NCBI GenBank assembly: GCA_937991945.1
Contig: CALKLO010000025.1
Coordinates: forward strand, 1-64,000
Reading direction: 5' to 3'
From: an uncultured Granulosicoccus sp.
GTDB lineage: Bacteria > Pseudomonadota > Gammaproteobacteria > Granulosicoccales > Granulosicoccaceae
Length of the DNA: 64,000 nt
The notes beneath the pieces are model-generated. The model did no database searches. It had not been told where the DNA came from and saw nothing but the letters and a program-made list of their open reading frames with translations. The position numbers and the translations under genes are program-made. Every line of letters begins with the position of its first letter. Within the stretch, counting starts at the first letter, position 1. Shown here piece after piece: positions 40,854 through 49,974 of the stretch.

Positions 40854-42158
40854 ATGAAGCTACTACACGCTAACGATAAACACGGACAACACGCCTCCTC
40901 TTGGTATGAGGCGACCTGCCCTACGCCAAGTCGCGCCTCTTTGGGAAGGAACGTCACCCATGATGTTTGTGTCATTGGTGCAGGCTTCACCGGACTATCA
41001 GCGGCCTTACATGTAGCCGGTGGTGGCAAGTCAGTAGCCGTAGTAGATGCTCATCGTGTGGGATGGGGAGCATCGGGGCGCAACGGTGGGCAACTAGGCA
41101 GTGGGTTCAACCAAAACCAGCAAGAACTAGAAGCCGCTTTGGGAGCGAACAAAGCAAGACAACTGTGGAAAATTTGTGAAGACGCCAAGCAACTGGTGCA
41201 TACACTTTGTCAGCAACATCACATAGACATTGAATACAAGTCTGGCATCGTAAGCGCCCAACACAAAGCTAAGTTTGTTTCAGCAGCTCATGACTATTGC
41301 CAGTTCATGAACAAGCAATACCACTATGACGAGCTAGAAGCACTCAGCCGTGATGCACTCAATGAACGTGTGCGCAGTGACGATTATTTTGGTGGCGCAA
41401 TCGATCATGGGGCCGGGCATATCCACCCGTTAAAATTAGCCACGGGGATGGCAGCCGCTGCTGAAAAAGCCGGCGCGCATATCTACGAGAAAAGCGAAGT
41501 CATTAGAATAGATGCGCTAACAGGCTCAAACGGCTATCGTGTGGTAACAACACAAGGCAGTGTCTTGTGTGAAAAAATCGTGTTGGCAACCAATGGCTAC
41601 TTGGATGATTTAAAGCCTGTCGTTAACCATTGGATTATGCCTATCAACAACTTCATTGTTGTCACAGAACCGTTGGGAGATCTAGCAGCCGAACTCCTAC
41701 CCGGTGACGATGCCGTTGCTGACTCCAGATTTGTCGTTAATTATTATCGTCGTGTTGATAATGATCGGTTGCTATTTGGCGGCGGTGAAAATTATTCCTA
41801 TCGCTTCCCACAATCTATTGACGGCATCGTTAGAAAAGCTATGCTGGGCGTTTTCCCAGAACTCGCTAACACCGCTATTGACTACTCGTGGGGGGGCACA
41901 CTTGCAATTACACGTAGCAGATTACCATACGCAAATACACTCTCCGAAGGCTTCTACACAGCCGGAGGATTTTCCGGGCACGGCGTCGCGTTAGCCGGGT
42001 TGTATGGCCAAGCAATAGCGCAACATATCGAGGGTGATACTGAGCGTTTCGACTTACTGAGCAGCCTACCGACCAAACCTTTTCCAGGTGGAAAATCATC
42101 GCGACCCGCACTCTTGGCCTTAGCTATGACCGGCTACTCTTGGCTAGACAAATTATAG
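40854..42158 (+). CDS. puuB: FAD-dependent amine oxidoreductase, PuuB-like (second copy)
   Basis: A 434-residue flavoenzyme homologous to the one at 37350 along its full length ('HDVCVIGAGFTGLSAALHVAG', 'HRVGWGASGRNGGQLGSGFNQNQ', 'IDHGAGHIHPLKLATGMAAAAEKAG', 'GFSGHGVALAGLYGQAIAQH'). Because it directly follows the puuA-like gene (25 bases) it is the better candidate for the gamma-glutamylputrescine oxidase. The two copies differ in many positions, including the substrate side, so they probably handle different amines. It ends the operon; a 128-base gap follows before the LysM gene. Confidence 0.88.
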   Translation: MKLLHANDKHGQHASSWYEATCPTPSRASLGRNVTHDVCVIGAGFTGLSAALHVAGGGKSVAVVDAHRVGWGASGRNGGQLGSGFNQNQQELEAALGANKARQLWKICEDAKQLVHTLCQQHHIDIEYKSGIVSAQHKAKFVSAAHDYCQFMNKQYHYDELEALSRDALNERVRSDDYFGGAIDHGAGHIHPLKLATGMAAAAEKAGAHIYEKSEVIRIDALTGSNGYRVVTTQGSVLCEKIVLATNGYLDDLKPVVNHWIMPINNFIVVTEPLGDLAAELLPGDDAVADSRFVVNYYRRVDNDRLLFGGGENYSYRFPQSIDGIVRKAMLGVFPELANTAIDYSWGGTLAITRSRLPYANTLSEGFYTAGGFSGHGVALAGLYGQAIAQHIEGDTERFDLLSSLPTKPFPGGKSSRPALLALAMTGYSWLDKL

Positions 42159-42286
42159 CCAAGCTCCAAAATCGCCCTCCCCTAGCCCGAAGAGCTGCAA
42201 TTTAAAGCGGGAATATTACCCATTTGGCGTTTAATTCCCAATGTTTTGTGACAGGCTCCCCCAAACCTGCTCCACTAAGGGCTAAA

Positions 42287-42823
42287 ATGCCGGATGGATG
42301 TACTCTTACGGAAAAGCCAGTGATTGCAAAAACTGATCTCTTTATACTCGTCGTCTCAGCCTCGCTACTTGCTACCGGCATTTTCCGCTGGCAAAGCAAT
42401 ATGTCTGCGATGGCGGCTAATTCTTCACAAGCTCGAACCAACAGCGCAACCGTGCCTGTCAGCGCACCTAACCGAACAGCAGTCGTCAGCGTTATAGCCG
42501 ACAACAGCAACTCAGCTATAAGCACTATTACCTCGGTTACCAGCGTTCAAACATCGGGAAGCGTTAATAACTCTTCCGCTGGGCAAGTCGTTGTTAGGTC
42601 GTCCAACTCGCAATCGAACACAGTTGTTCCTATTGTCGTCACTGATCCTCCGGTAGACACCCGCCCCCTATACGGATCTTACATTGTGGTCTCTGGTGAC
42701 TACTTATCCAAAATCGCGCAAAACTACGGCACAACAGTCAGAGCTTTGCAGGAAATTAATGGCATCAACGGTACGTTGATTGATGTAGGCCAGCTCATTC
42801 AATACCCACTCCCGGCAAACTAA
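42287..42823 (+). CDS. LysM domain protein with N-terminal membrane anchor
   Basis: A protein of 178 residues from ATG 42287, which has AAGG seven bases upstream (the track start was TTG 42224). One hydrophobic segment near the N-terminus ('TDLFILVVSASLLATGIF') anchors it to the inner membrane, with the rest in the periplasm. A Ser/Thr/Asn/Val-rich low-complexity linker of ~90 residues leads to a single C-terminal LysM domain ('YIVVSGDYLSKIAQNYGTTVRALQEINGINGTLIDVGQLIQYP'), which binds peptidoglycan. No catalytic domain is present, so it is a binding or scaffold protein of unknown purpose. The next gene, an SDR, starts 16 bases later. Confidence 0.82.
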   Translation: MPDGCTLTEKPVIAKTDLFILVVSASLLATGIFRWQSNMSAMAANSSQARTNSATVPVSAPNRTAVVSVIADNSNSAISTITSVTSVQTSGSVNNSSAGQVVVRSSNSQSNTVVPIVVTDPPVDTRPLYGSYIVVSGDYLSKIAQNYGTTVRALQEINGINGTLIDVGQLIQYPLPAN

Positions 42824-42838
42824 ACACAGACTCCCTCC

Positions 42839-43591
42839 ATGACAGCATTGGCATTCGGTAAGCTTTTCGCTGGAAAAACCGTGGTTATTACGGGCGCGGG
42901 CAATGGTATCGGTAGAGCCGCTGCCATGGCCTATCACCAAGCGGGGGCCACGGTCATTGCCCACTTAGGCAGAAGTCACGCCTACTGGGCCGATATACCC
43001 GATGACATCATTGCTTGGACGGGTGACTTTACCGTCCCTGCAGAGCAAACCGCTTTTATCAATTTTGTACACTCAGTCACCCAACATGTTGACGTCTTAG
43101 TCAACAACGCAGGCACCATGTTTGGACGCTTTCCGGCGGACACCATCACTGACGAGCAATACGACAATATTGTTGAGCTAAACCAGCACGCTGTAGTAAA
43201 AATCACACGCGGCCTTTTACCGTTGCTAAAGCGTACGTCATGCGCGGCTATCGTCAACACCGTATCTATCTCGGCCTCCACCGGCGGTAGTCCCGGATCA
43301 TCTATCTACTCTGCCAGCAAAGCGTTTATAAGCACCTACTCCAAGGGGCTTGCTCGTGAGCTTGCACCAGATGGTATCCGAGTTAATGCAGTGTCCCCAG
43401 GTGTCATCAACACTGACTTTCACAGTCGCTACTCTAGCGCCGAAAAGCTGGAAGCCACTCGACAACAAATTCCCTTACAACGACTTGGCACCGCTGAAGA
43501 CTGCGCACCGACGTTTCTATTTTTATCATCAGTGGAGTTGTCTGGTTACATCACAGGCCAGGTTATTGAGATAAACGGCGGACAGCGTTAG
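42839..43591 (+). CDS. SDR family oxidoreductase (3-oxoacyl-ACP reductase-like)
   Basis: A 250-residue classical SDR. The cofactor motif is 'TVVITGAGNGIGRAAAMAY', then 'VLVNNAGTMFGRFP', the serine in 'AIVNTVSISASTGG', YxxxK in 'SSIYSASKAFISTYS', and the family C-terminus 'YITGQVIEINGGQR'. It resembles FabG-type reductases but its neighbours (a LysM protein and a convergent Bcr-like transporter) give no pathway, so a specific substrate is not assigned. It is 16 bases downstream of the LysM gene and may be co-transcribed. Confidence 0.9.
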   Translation: MTALAFGKLFAGKTVVITGAGNGIGRAAAMAYHQAGATVIAHLGRSHAYWADIPDDIIAWTGDFTVPAEQTAFINFVHSVTQHVDVLVNNAGTMFGRFPADTITDEQYDNIVELNQHAVVKITRGLLPLLKRTSCAAIVNTVSISASTGGSPGSSIYSASKAFISTYSKGLARELAPDGIRVNAVSPGVINTDFHSRYSSAEKLEATRQQIPLQRLGTAEDCAPTFLFLSSVELSGYITGQVIEINGGQR

Positions 43592-43619
43592 ATCTCGGCT
43601 TCACCCATTCTGAACTCTG

Positions 43620-44825
43620 CTAGCGTTTGATGTTTATGACGTTTTGTTTAATACAAAACCAAAAACCGACAAAGGTAATAGCGCCAGAACAGGTAATGAG
43701 TACAAGCATCCAGGCATCCCCAGACGGTAATAAATAACCCGACAGTAGGGTGAGTAAAACACCAAATGCCGTTTGTGCACTGCCTGCAAGTCCCGATGCG
43801 GAGGCCGCATAACTTGGCCGAATACTCATGGCTAAGCTAAACATACTAGGCAGCGACATACCATTACTAAACGCCAAAATAAGCATCGGCAGAAACAAGC
43901 CTATCGGATGACTTGATGAGCGCAGGACCCAAAAAAGAACGATGCCCAAAACAAACGGGGCTAAACCCCATAGGATCATTCGGTGTACGCCGAGTTTTTC
44001 GGACAACCGACCTGCCGTGAAGTTGCCGGATAAGTAACCAATAGCAACCATTGAAAACCACACACCGTAAGACGATGCGCTCATACCCCTACTTTCTATA
44101 GCAACGTAGGGAGCGCCTGATAAAAACGCGTAGTAAACACCGACCGAGCCGGTTTGCATTAACGCACATGCTAGAAAGCCTGGGTCTTTCAACAAGACGG
44201 CTGATGCGCTTAGAAAAGAGGTTTTAGCCGGTTTAGTTTGCTGCGAGTTTTCTGGGCGTAAACCTGCCATTGTTTCGTATTGAAATTTGTAGGCTGCAAG
44301 CACCAACACACAACCCAGCACAGCCAAACCACTGTACATATACCGCCACGTGTAGGTATCAGTAATCCACCCACCAACGGCTGGACCAAACAGTGGAGCC
44401 ACCATCATGGCCGTTGTCATGTAACCGATCATGCTGGCAGCTTTGTCTTGAGAGTAGATATCTCTAACAATGGTGCGCGGTAAAAACACACACGCCGCCA
44501 CACCGACACCTTGCACAAAACGCCCAAGCAACAGCCACTCAATAGAGCTTGCTAAGGCACAAATAACACTGCCCAACACAAAGATGGACAGGTTAATTAA
44601 CATGATGGGACGACGACCATATTGATCGGCCAGAGGTCCCATAATCAGTTGCGATAATAGGTTCGCAAACAAAAATACCGTGAGCACCAACTGAGCCGTC
44701 TCGAAGTCCGTCGACAACTCGAGCATGACAACGCCTGTGGCTGGAAGCACGCCATTGAGCGCCATAGGGCCAATCGCTGAGATGGCAATCAACAGCAGCA
44801 ACAAAGGCAGGCCTAATTTATTCAA
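43620..44825 (-). CDS. MFS drug-resistance transporter, Bcr/CflA family
   Basis: A 401-residue twelve-helix transporter. Typical Bcr/CflA blocks are 'FLFANLLSQLIMGPLADQYGRRPIMLI' (the A motif), 'GRFVQGVGVAACVFLPRTIVRDIY' and 'FGPAVGGWITDTYTWRYMY'. The start is TTG 44825 with a weak ribosome site. It is the last gene of a minus-strand trio with the CoA-lyase (7-base gap) and the BenE-like symporter. This grouping suggests export or exchange of an organic or aromatic acid, but relatives mostly export antibiotics such as bicyclomycin or chloramphenicol. Confidence 0.88.
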   Translation of the reverse strand: MNKLGLPLLLLLIAISAIGPMALNGVLPATGVVMLELSTDFETAQLVLTVFLFANLLSQLIMGPLADQYGRRPIMLINLSIFVLGSVICALASSIEWLLLGRFVQGVGVAACVFLPRTIVRDIYSQDKAASMIGYMTTAMMVAPLFGPAVGGWITDTYTWRYMYSGLAVLGCVLVLAAYKFQYETMAGLRPENSQQTKPAKTSFLSASAVLLKDPGFLACALMQTGSVGVYYAFLSGAPYVAIESRGMSASSYGVWFSMVAIGYLSGNFTAGRLSEKLGVHRMILWGLAPFVLGIVLFWVLRSSSHPIGLFLPMLILAFSNGMSLPSMFSLAMSIRPSYAASASGLAGSAQTAFGVLLTLLSGYLLPSGDAWMLVLITCSGAITFVGFWFCIKQNVINIKR

Positions 44826-44832
44826 AGTGCTT

Positions 44833-45711
44833 CTAAACCCGATGGGTCATGCGAGTATGTCGACTTAACAATTGTTCCGCCATCTGCAAGTGCAGGCGCT
44901 CGACCATCTTGCCGTTTATCTTAAGTACGCCCACTCCTTGGTTTTCACTCAGGGAAAAGGCATCGACGATGGCTTTAGCCTCTAAGATTGCATCGTTTGA
45001 CGCAGAATAGTGTTCATTGGCGGCTGCTATCTGCACGGGGTGTATCAAGGTTTTACCGTGCATACCCATCGCAGCACCCTGCTGGCACTCCTGTAAAAAA
45101 CCAGACGAATCAGCAAAGTCGTTGTAGACACCATCAAACATGGCCAATGAATGTGCGTGTGCGACGGCTAGCAATTGCATTATCCAAGGAACAAGGTAAG
45201 TCCGATCAGAGCTCACTCGCATATTCGCACTGCGCGCAAGATCATTGTTACCCAAAATAAAGGCCGTTAAGCGAGCTCCGGAGTGTGCGGCTATATCCTG
45301 CGCATTAAGCAGTGCCTGCACGGATTCCATCATGGCCCAAATTTGAATATGCTCCGCCCCTGGCATGCTGTCTAACGCGGTGCTCAGCTTAAGAACATCC
45401 TGCAATGAATCCGCTTTTGGCAAAACAACAGCCTGTGGCAATGCGTTAGCAACAGCGGCCAAGTCAGCTTCATACCACGGTGTGTCGGCGGCGTTTATTC
45501 TCAATGCCTTTACACGGTATCCGTAATCAACATCTGTGAACGTTGATACAGCCTTAGCGCGAGCACTGGCCTTGTCTTCAGGGCCGACTGAATCTTCCAG
45601 ATCTACAATGATGGCATCAGCGGCCAGACTGGGACCTTTATCTAAAGCGCGTTGATTGCTGGCAGGCATATACAGAATAGAACGACAGTCTTTAGCCGAG
45701 AATTTATTCAT
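44833..45711 (-). CDS. CitE/HpcH-type CoA ester lyase
   Basis: A 292-residue TIM-barrel protein from ATG 45711 (the track's TTG 45747 overlaps the upstream gene and lacks homology). The N-terminus 'CRSILYMPASNQRALDKGPSLAADAIIVDLEDSVGPEDKASAR' carries the Mg-site Glu/Asp typical of CitE-like lyases. 'VLPKADSL', 'IWAMMESVQALLNAQDIAA', 'AFILGNNDLARSANMR' and 'MHGKTLIHPVQIAAANEHYS' complete the family. Such enzymes cleave malyl-CoA, citramalyl-CoA or citryl-CoA type thioesters. The specific substrate is not evident. It lies 7 bases downstream of the BenE-like symporter gene, so uptake of an organic acid followed by thioester cleavage is a plausible unit. Confidence 0.87.
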   Translation of the reverse strand: MNKFSAKDCRSILYMPASNQRALDKGPSLAADAIIVDLEDSVGPEDKASARAKAVSTFTDVDYGYRVKALRINAADTPWYEADLAAVANALPQAVVLPKADSLQDVLKLSTALDSMPGAEHIQIWAMMESVQALLNAQDIAAHSGARLTAFILGNNDLARSANMRVSSDRTYLVPWIMQLLAVAHAHSLAMFDGVYNDFADSSGFLQECQQGAAMGMHGKTLIHPVQIAAANEHYSASNDAILEAKAIVDAFSLSENQGVGVLKINGKMVERLHLQMAEQLLSRHTRMTHRV

Positions 45712-45718
45712 TAAGCAT

Positions 45719-46948
45719 CTACTTTTTATGACGTCTTGATTGAGCAAAGAAATACATCAGACCACCCACTAACAATCCCCAAAAGGCTCCACCGACGCCC
45801 ATAAATGCCAAACCAGAACCTGCAAACAAAAAGGTTATTGCTGCGGACTCTCTTTGATCAACATCGGACAATGCCGCATAGATAGCGGCGGAAAACGAAC
45901 CCAACAGTGCCAGCCCTGCAATGGCCTCTATGAGTATGCTCGGCACCAAAGTAATCAGTAAAACTGCAACACCTGCCGTGAGGCCGAGTATTAAATAAGC
46001 GATGCCAGCAACCACTGCAGCCCAATAGCGTCTAGCAGGGTTTTCATGGGCATCTGGGCTGCACATCATGGCGGCAGTGATAGCAGCTAGATTAATACCA
46101 TGCGCTCCAAAGGGTGCCGTTAAAAGCGAAAACACCCCAGTATTCATAATCAGTGGACCCGCTTTAGGGTTAAACCCTGAGGCGCGAAGTACAGCAACAC
46201 CTGGAACGTTTTGTGACGCCATGGTGACGACAAACAATGGAATGCCAATACTGATGAGCGCTTGTGGTTCAAACACCGGCTGTATCCAGATGATGTGAGG
46301 TATCAAGCTGGCTTTAAACTGCTCGCCAAAATCAGCAGGAACTCCCAAGGTCCAAATCACAATAGGCACCAACACTAACAACGCGGCAGGAACCGCAAAG
46401 TATCGATTGATTCGCCCGACTAACCACCACGTCAATATGAGAGGCGCAGCCAACCAAGCATCAGCAGCCAGGGCATGAATGGGCGCCATACACAGGCTTA
46501 ACAAAACCCCCGCCAACATCGCGTTAGCAAGACTTGTGGGAATTGCTTCTATTAACCGACCTAGAGGCCTAAACCAACCCGCAATAATCAGCAACAAAGA
46601 GCTGACAATAAACGCACCGACCGCTTCATTGACACTATTAAGGGTGTTGGCTGATACAACGAGCAACGCTGCACCGGGTGTGGACCAAGCAACGCCGATA
46701 GGCATACGGTACTTCAGGGCTAATAAAATGCCTGAGACGCCCATACCAATGGTCAGTACGATCAAACCTGAAGTGGCTTCCGCCTCATTGGCGCCAGCAG
46801 CTCGCAGTCCTTGCAAAATAACAGCAAATGAACTGGTGAATCCGACAATAGCGGCCAACAGACCGGTACCGATAGCTTGCGGCGATAGATCGTGGATTCT
46901 TGGCGTATGAGTGGCTGTTTTTTCAGCCTCGGCAGGTGGGTCTATCAA
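45719..46948 (-). CDS. BenE family benzoate/H+ symporter-like transporter
   Basis: A 409-residue inner-membrane protein with about twelve helices. It matches BenE by 'AIGTGLLAAIVGFTSSFAVILQGLRAAGA', 'SGILLALKYRMPIGVAWSTPGAALL', 'VTMASQNVPGVAVLRASGFNP' and 'LTAPFGAHGINLAAITAAMMCSPDAH'. BenE imports benzoate by proton symport, but no benzoate-degradation gene is present here, so the cargo may be another weak acid. TTG 46948 is the only start near the N-terminus and has no clear ribosome site. It heads the operon with the CoA lyase and the Bcr-type gene, and is divergent from purD. Confidence 0.87.
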   Translation of the reverse strand: MIDPPAEAEKTATHTPRIHDLSPQAIGTGLLAAIVGFTSSFAVILQGLRAAGANEAEATSGLIVLTIGMGVSGILLALKYRMPIGVAWSTPGAALLVVSANTLNSVNEAVGAFIVSSLLLIIAGWFRPLGRLIEAIPTSLANAMLAGVLLSLCMAPIHALAADAWLAAPLILTWWLVGRINRYFAVPAALLVLVPIVIWTLGVPADFGEQFKASLIPHIIWIQPVFEPQALISIGIPLFVVTMASQNVPGVAVLRASGFNPKAGPLIMNTGVFSLLTAPFGAHGINLAAITAAMMCSPDAHENPARRYWAAVVAGIAYLILGLTAGVAVLLITLVPSILIEAIAGLALLGSFSAAIYAALSDVDQRESAAITFLFAGSGLAFMGVGGAFWGLLVGGLMYFFAQSRRHKK

Positions 46949-47056
46949 AATAAAAAGCCTGAATTAGGTTCAGTGACCGCAACTGCATAGTTAGTGAAGT
47001 TCGGTACAGGTAGAATAACTCTTTTACAGTCCAAACTGATACAGAACCAACTGACT

Positions 47057-48331
47057 ATGCATCTGTTATTAATCGGTAGTGGTGGGCGTGAACACGCAAT
47101 GGCGTGGAAACTAGCCCAGTCCGAAAAAGTGACCCGCGTGAGCGTTGCACCAGGCAATCCTGGCATGCAGCTCGAGAATAAAGTCGAATGCCTTGCCATC
47201 GACTCTATGGATACCGAGGCACTGCTGCGTTTCGCGCAAACCCAAGACGTTCATCTCACTATCGTGGGACCAGAGGCCCCTTTGGTGGCCGGTATTGTCG
47301 ACACATTCACCGATAACGGTTTACGCATTTTCGGCCCGCGGGCTGCACCTGCGCAACTAGAAGGCAGTAAAGCGTTTGCCAAAGATTTTATGGCAAAGCA
47401 CAACATCCCGACGGCTTCTTACGCCACGTTCAATACCGTTGAACCCGCCATAGCCTTCATTGAAGAACACGGCGCGCCCATTGTCATCAAAGCTGACGGA
47501 TTAGCCGCTGGCAAAGGCGTAGTTGTCGCACTGAGTGTTGATGAGGCCTGTGATGCGGTTAAGTCCATGCTTGATGGACAGTTTGGCGATGCCTCAGCAA
47601 GCGTTGTTATCGAGCAATTCTTAGACGGTGAAGAAGCCAGCTTTATAGCCGTTGTGTCTGGCCGGGAATGCATACCGTTGGCCACCAGCCAAGATCACAA
47701 GGCCCGTGATGAAGGCGACAAAGGTCCGAATACCGGTGGCATGGGCGCCTACTCTCCGGCGCCAGTCGTAACCGACTCTGTGCATAACCATGTGGTTGCC
47801 GACATCTTGCAACCCACTATCGATGCATTGGCTGATGACGGCATGCCGTTTACAGGCTTTTTGTATGTCGGGTTAATGATTAACGACAAGGGGCAAGCTC
47901 GTGTTGTTGAATACAATGTACGTTTGGGTGACCCTGAAACTCAGCCACTCATGATGCGTATGGACAGTGAGCTGTTGGATCTACTGGATCATGCTGTTAA
48001 CAGCACCTTACCGGCAGCAAAGGTCAAATGGCACCCGGGTAGTGCAATCGGAGTTGTATTAGCCGCAGGCGAGTATCCAGCCGGCAGTAGCAAAGGAAAA
48101 CCGATTACCGGAATTGACGACGCCGATGCATTGGGATGCAAGGTGTTTCATGCAGGAACAATGCACGATGGGAATCAGCTTGTCACCGCTGGAGGCCGAG
48201 TTTTATGCGTAACGGCTGTTAGCGAATCGCTACAATCAGCGAAAACCTTGGCAGAGAAAGGTGCTGCGACTATTCACTGGGAAGGTTGCCGATATCGCTC
48301 GGACATCGGTTTTAAAGCTATTGATCGCTAG
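47057..48331 (+). CDS. purD: Phosphoribosylamine-glycine ligase (GAR synthetase)
   Basis: A 424-residue ATP-grasp enzyme for the second step of purine synthesis, joining glycine to phosphoribosylamine. I start at ATG 47057 because PurD begins 'MHLLLIGSGGREHAMAWKLA'; the track start (46994) adds 21 foreign residues. Other signatures are 'IVGPEAPLVAGIVDTF', 'SKAFAKDFMAKHNIPTASYATF', 'IVIKADGLAAGKGVVVA', 'ATSQDHKARDEGDKGPNTGGMGAYSPAP' and 'VVEYNVRLGDPETQPLMMRM'. It is monocistronic here: divergent from benE and convergent with rho, with a hairpin that includes its stop codon. purH is not adjacent, unlike in many gammaproteobacteria. Confidence 0.96.
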   Translation: MHLLLIGSGGREHAMAWKLAQSEKVTRVSVAPGNPGMQLENKVECLAIDSMDTEALLRFAQTQDVHLTIVGPEAPLVAGIVDTFTDNGLRIFGPRAAPAQLEGSKAFAKDFMAKHNIPTASYATFNTVEPAIAFIEEHGAPIVIKADGLAAGKGVVVALSVDEACDAVKSMLDGQFGDASASVVIEQFLDGEEASFIAVVSGRECIPLATSQDHKARDEGDKGPNTGGMGAYSPAPVVTDSVHNHVVADILQPTIDALADDGMPFTGFLYVGLMINDKGQARVVEYNVRLGDPETQPLMMRMDSELLDLLDHAVNSTLPAAKVKWHPGSAIGVVLAAGEYPAGSSKGKPITGIDDADALGCKVFHAGTMHDGNQLVTAGGRVLCVTAVSESLQSAKTLAEKGAATIHWEGCRYRSDIGFKAIDR

Positions 48332-48351
48332 CACCGAAAAAACAGGTGCTA
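48329..48351 (+). terminator. Hairpin at the end of purD
   Basis: TAGCACC and GGTGCTA form a perfect 7-pair stem around a 9-base A-rich loop; the purD stop TAG is the first part of the stem. No T-run follows, so this may be a weak or Rho-assisted terminator. Confidence 0.4.
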
Positions 48352-48387
48352 ACGAGCAATAAATCTAGAGCTCTTACTTAAAGGGCT

Positions 48388-49644
48388 TTAGCGCTTCATT
48401 GAATCGAAGAATTCGTTATTAGTCTTCGTTTGCTGCAAACGACCTAACAAGAATTCAACCGCTTCGATTTCATCCATGGAGTGAATGAATTTTCGAAGTA
48501 TCCAGGTCTTTTGTAGCTCTTCAGGATCCATCATCAGTTCTTCACGGCGTGTGCCAGAACGGTTGATGTTGATCGCTGGGAAAACACGCTTTTCAGCGAT
48601 GCGACGATCGAGGTGCAATTCCATGTTGCCAGTACCTTTGAATTCCTCATAGATAACTTCATCCATTTTGGAACCGGTATCGACAAGGGCCGTTGCGATG
48701 ATAGTTAAGCTACCGCCCTCTTCTACATTTCGTGCAGCACCGAAGAATCGCTTAGGACGATGTAATGCATTAGCGTCAACACCACCGGTCAGTACTTTGC
48801 CCGATGAAGGCACAACGGTGTTGTAGGCTCTAGCCAGACGCGTGATGGAATCAAGCAAGATGACAACATCTTTCTTGTGCTCAACCAAACGCTTAGCTTT
48901 TTCTATAACCATCTCAGCCACTTGAACGTGCCGAGCTGCTGGCTCATCAAAGGTACTGGAAATGACATCGCCTTGAACCATGCGTTGCATTTCGGTGACC
49001 TCTTCCGGCCGCTCGTCAATAAGCAGCACGATGAGATGTGATTCTGGAGAATTCGCCGCAATACTTTGTGCGATATTTTGCAGCATCAATGTCTTACCCG
49101 CTTTCGGCGGTGACACGATGAGCCCACGTTGTCCTTTGCCAATCGGTGCAGCAAAGTCAATTATGCGGGCTGTGATGTCCTCCGTACTGCCATTGCCTCG
49201 CTCCATCGTGAAGCGCTCATTGGCATGAAGTGGCGTCAGGTTTTCAAACAAAACCTTATGCTTTGCTTCCTCAGGCGGACTGAAATTGATTTCGTCGACC
49301 TTGAGTAGAGCAAAGTACCGCTCACCCTCTTTGGGCGGACGTATTTTGCCGAACACCGAGTCTCCAGTACGCAGCGCAAAGCGCCGTACCTGACTGGGTG
49401 AAACGTAGATGTCATCCGGCCCTGCTAAGTAGGAGCTGTCAGAGGAGCGAAGGAAGCCAAAGCCATCTTGGAGTATTTCGAGTACTCCTCCGCCGGTGAT
49501 ATCTTCACCTTTGCGGGATTGCGCTTTCAGGATCGAAAAGATCATATCCTGTTTGCGCTGCCTGGCAACACTTTCAACCCCTATCGACGTAGCAAGCTCG
49601 ATGAGTTCAGTTGGATTTTTTTTCTTGAGATCGGTCAGGTTCAT
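48388..49644 (-). CDS. rho: Transcription termination factor Rho
   Basis: A 418-residue hexameric RNA-dependent ATPase/translocase. It begins '[20 protein letters not shown]', the usual Rho start, then the N-terminal RNA-binding OB domain ('[37 protein letters not shown]'). The P-loop is '[20 protein letters not shown]', Walker B is '[16 protein letters not shown]', and the secondary RNA site loops follow ('[27 protein letters not shown]'). The end '[19 protein letters not shown]' is canonical. It lies downstream of trxA on the same strand, as in E. coli, after a 330-base leader without a convincing leader peptide; Rho autoregulation through such a leader is known in E. coli. Confidence 0.98.
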   Translation of the reverse strand: MNLTDLKKKNPTELIELATSIGVESVARQRKQDMIFSILKAQSRKGEDITGGGVLEILQDGFGFLRSSDSSYLAGPDDIYVSPSQVRRFALRTGDSVFGKIRPPKEGERYFALLKVDEINFSPPEEAKHKVLFENLTPLHANERFTMERGNGSTEDITARIIDFAAPIGKGQRGLIVSPPKAGKTLMLQNIAQSIAANSPESHLIVLLIDERPEEVTEMQRMVQGDVISSTFDEPAARHVQVAEMVIEKAKRLVEHKKDVVILLDSITRLARAYNTVVPSSGKVLTGGVDANALHRPKRFFGAARNVEEGGSLTIIATALVDTGSKMDEVIYEEFKGTGNMELHLDRRIAEKRVFPAININRSGTRREELMMDPEELQKTWILRKFIHSMDEIEAVEFLLGRLQQTKTNNEFFDSMKR

Positions 49645-49974
49645 ACACGTAGTGCGTGAGAAGGCGATAGACGCCGGAATCGGGGGATGGCTACAAAAAA
49701 GTAGCGGATCAGTATGGAATTGAGAATTTGGTCAGTGGAGCTTGAGTTACGTGGCGCGCGCTTGAGAGGTAGCGGGCTGCATGACGTTATGTGTTGAACT
49801 TAGCATGAATGAAAACGCTGAGTCCAGAAAATTTACATCATTGATGCGATTCAAAGCAAAATATCGACCAGAAAGGGGCACTAGTAAAGGCCTACAAGCA
49901 GTTAAATGCTGAATATACATAAGCTGTGAGAGGTATATCACTTCTCACAGCTACGTTCGAGCGGCTGCTAAGCC
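49645..49974 (-). other. 330-base gap between trxA and rho (rho leader)
   Basis: No convincing gene was found. A 64-codon frame on the minus strand (49747-49941) lacks resemblance to E. coli RhoL and has no clear ribosome site. The gap holds the trxA hairpin at 49922-49952 and a smaller hairpin (GCTAC-A6-GTAGC, near 49690-49705) whose RNA on the rho strand has a U-rich loop about 45-60 bases before the rho start. It probably contains the rho promoter and leader, but I could not pick a confident promoter. Confidence 0.5.
49922..49952 (-). terminator. Hairpin downstream of trxA
   Basis: AGCTGTGAGA and TCTCACAGCT form a perfect 10-pair stem with an 11-base loop, 22 bases after the trxA stop on the minus strand. 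The following RNA is AU-rich (UUAUGUAUAUU) rather than a pure U-run. It is the strongest perfect stem seen in the window. Confidence 0.55.

Noticed and set aside
49747-49941. 64-codon frame in the rho leader as a RhoL leader peptide
   Set aside because: No similarity to RhoL, no clear ribosome site, and most of the trxA hairpin lies inside it.
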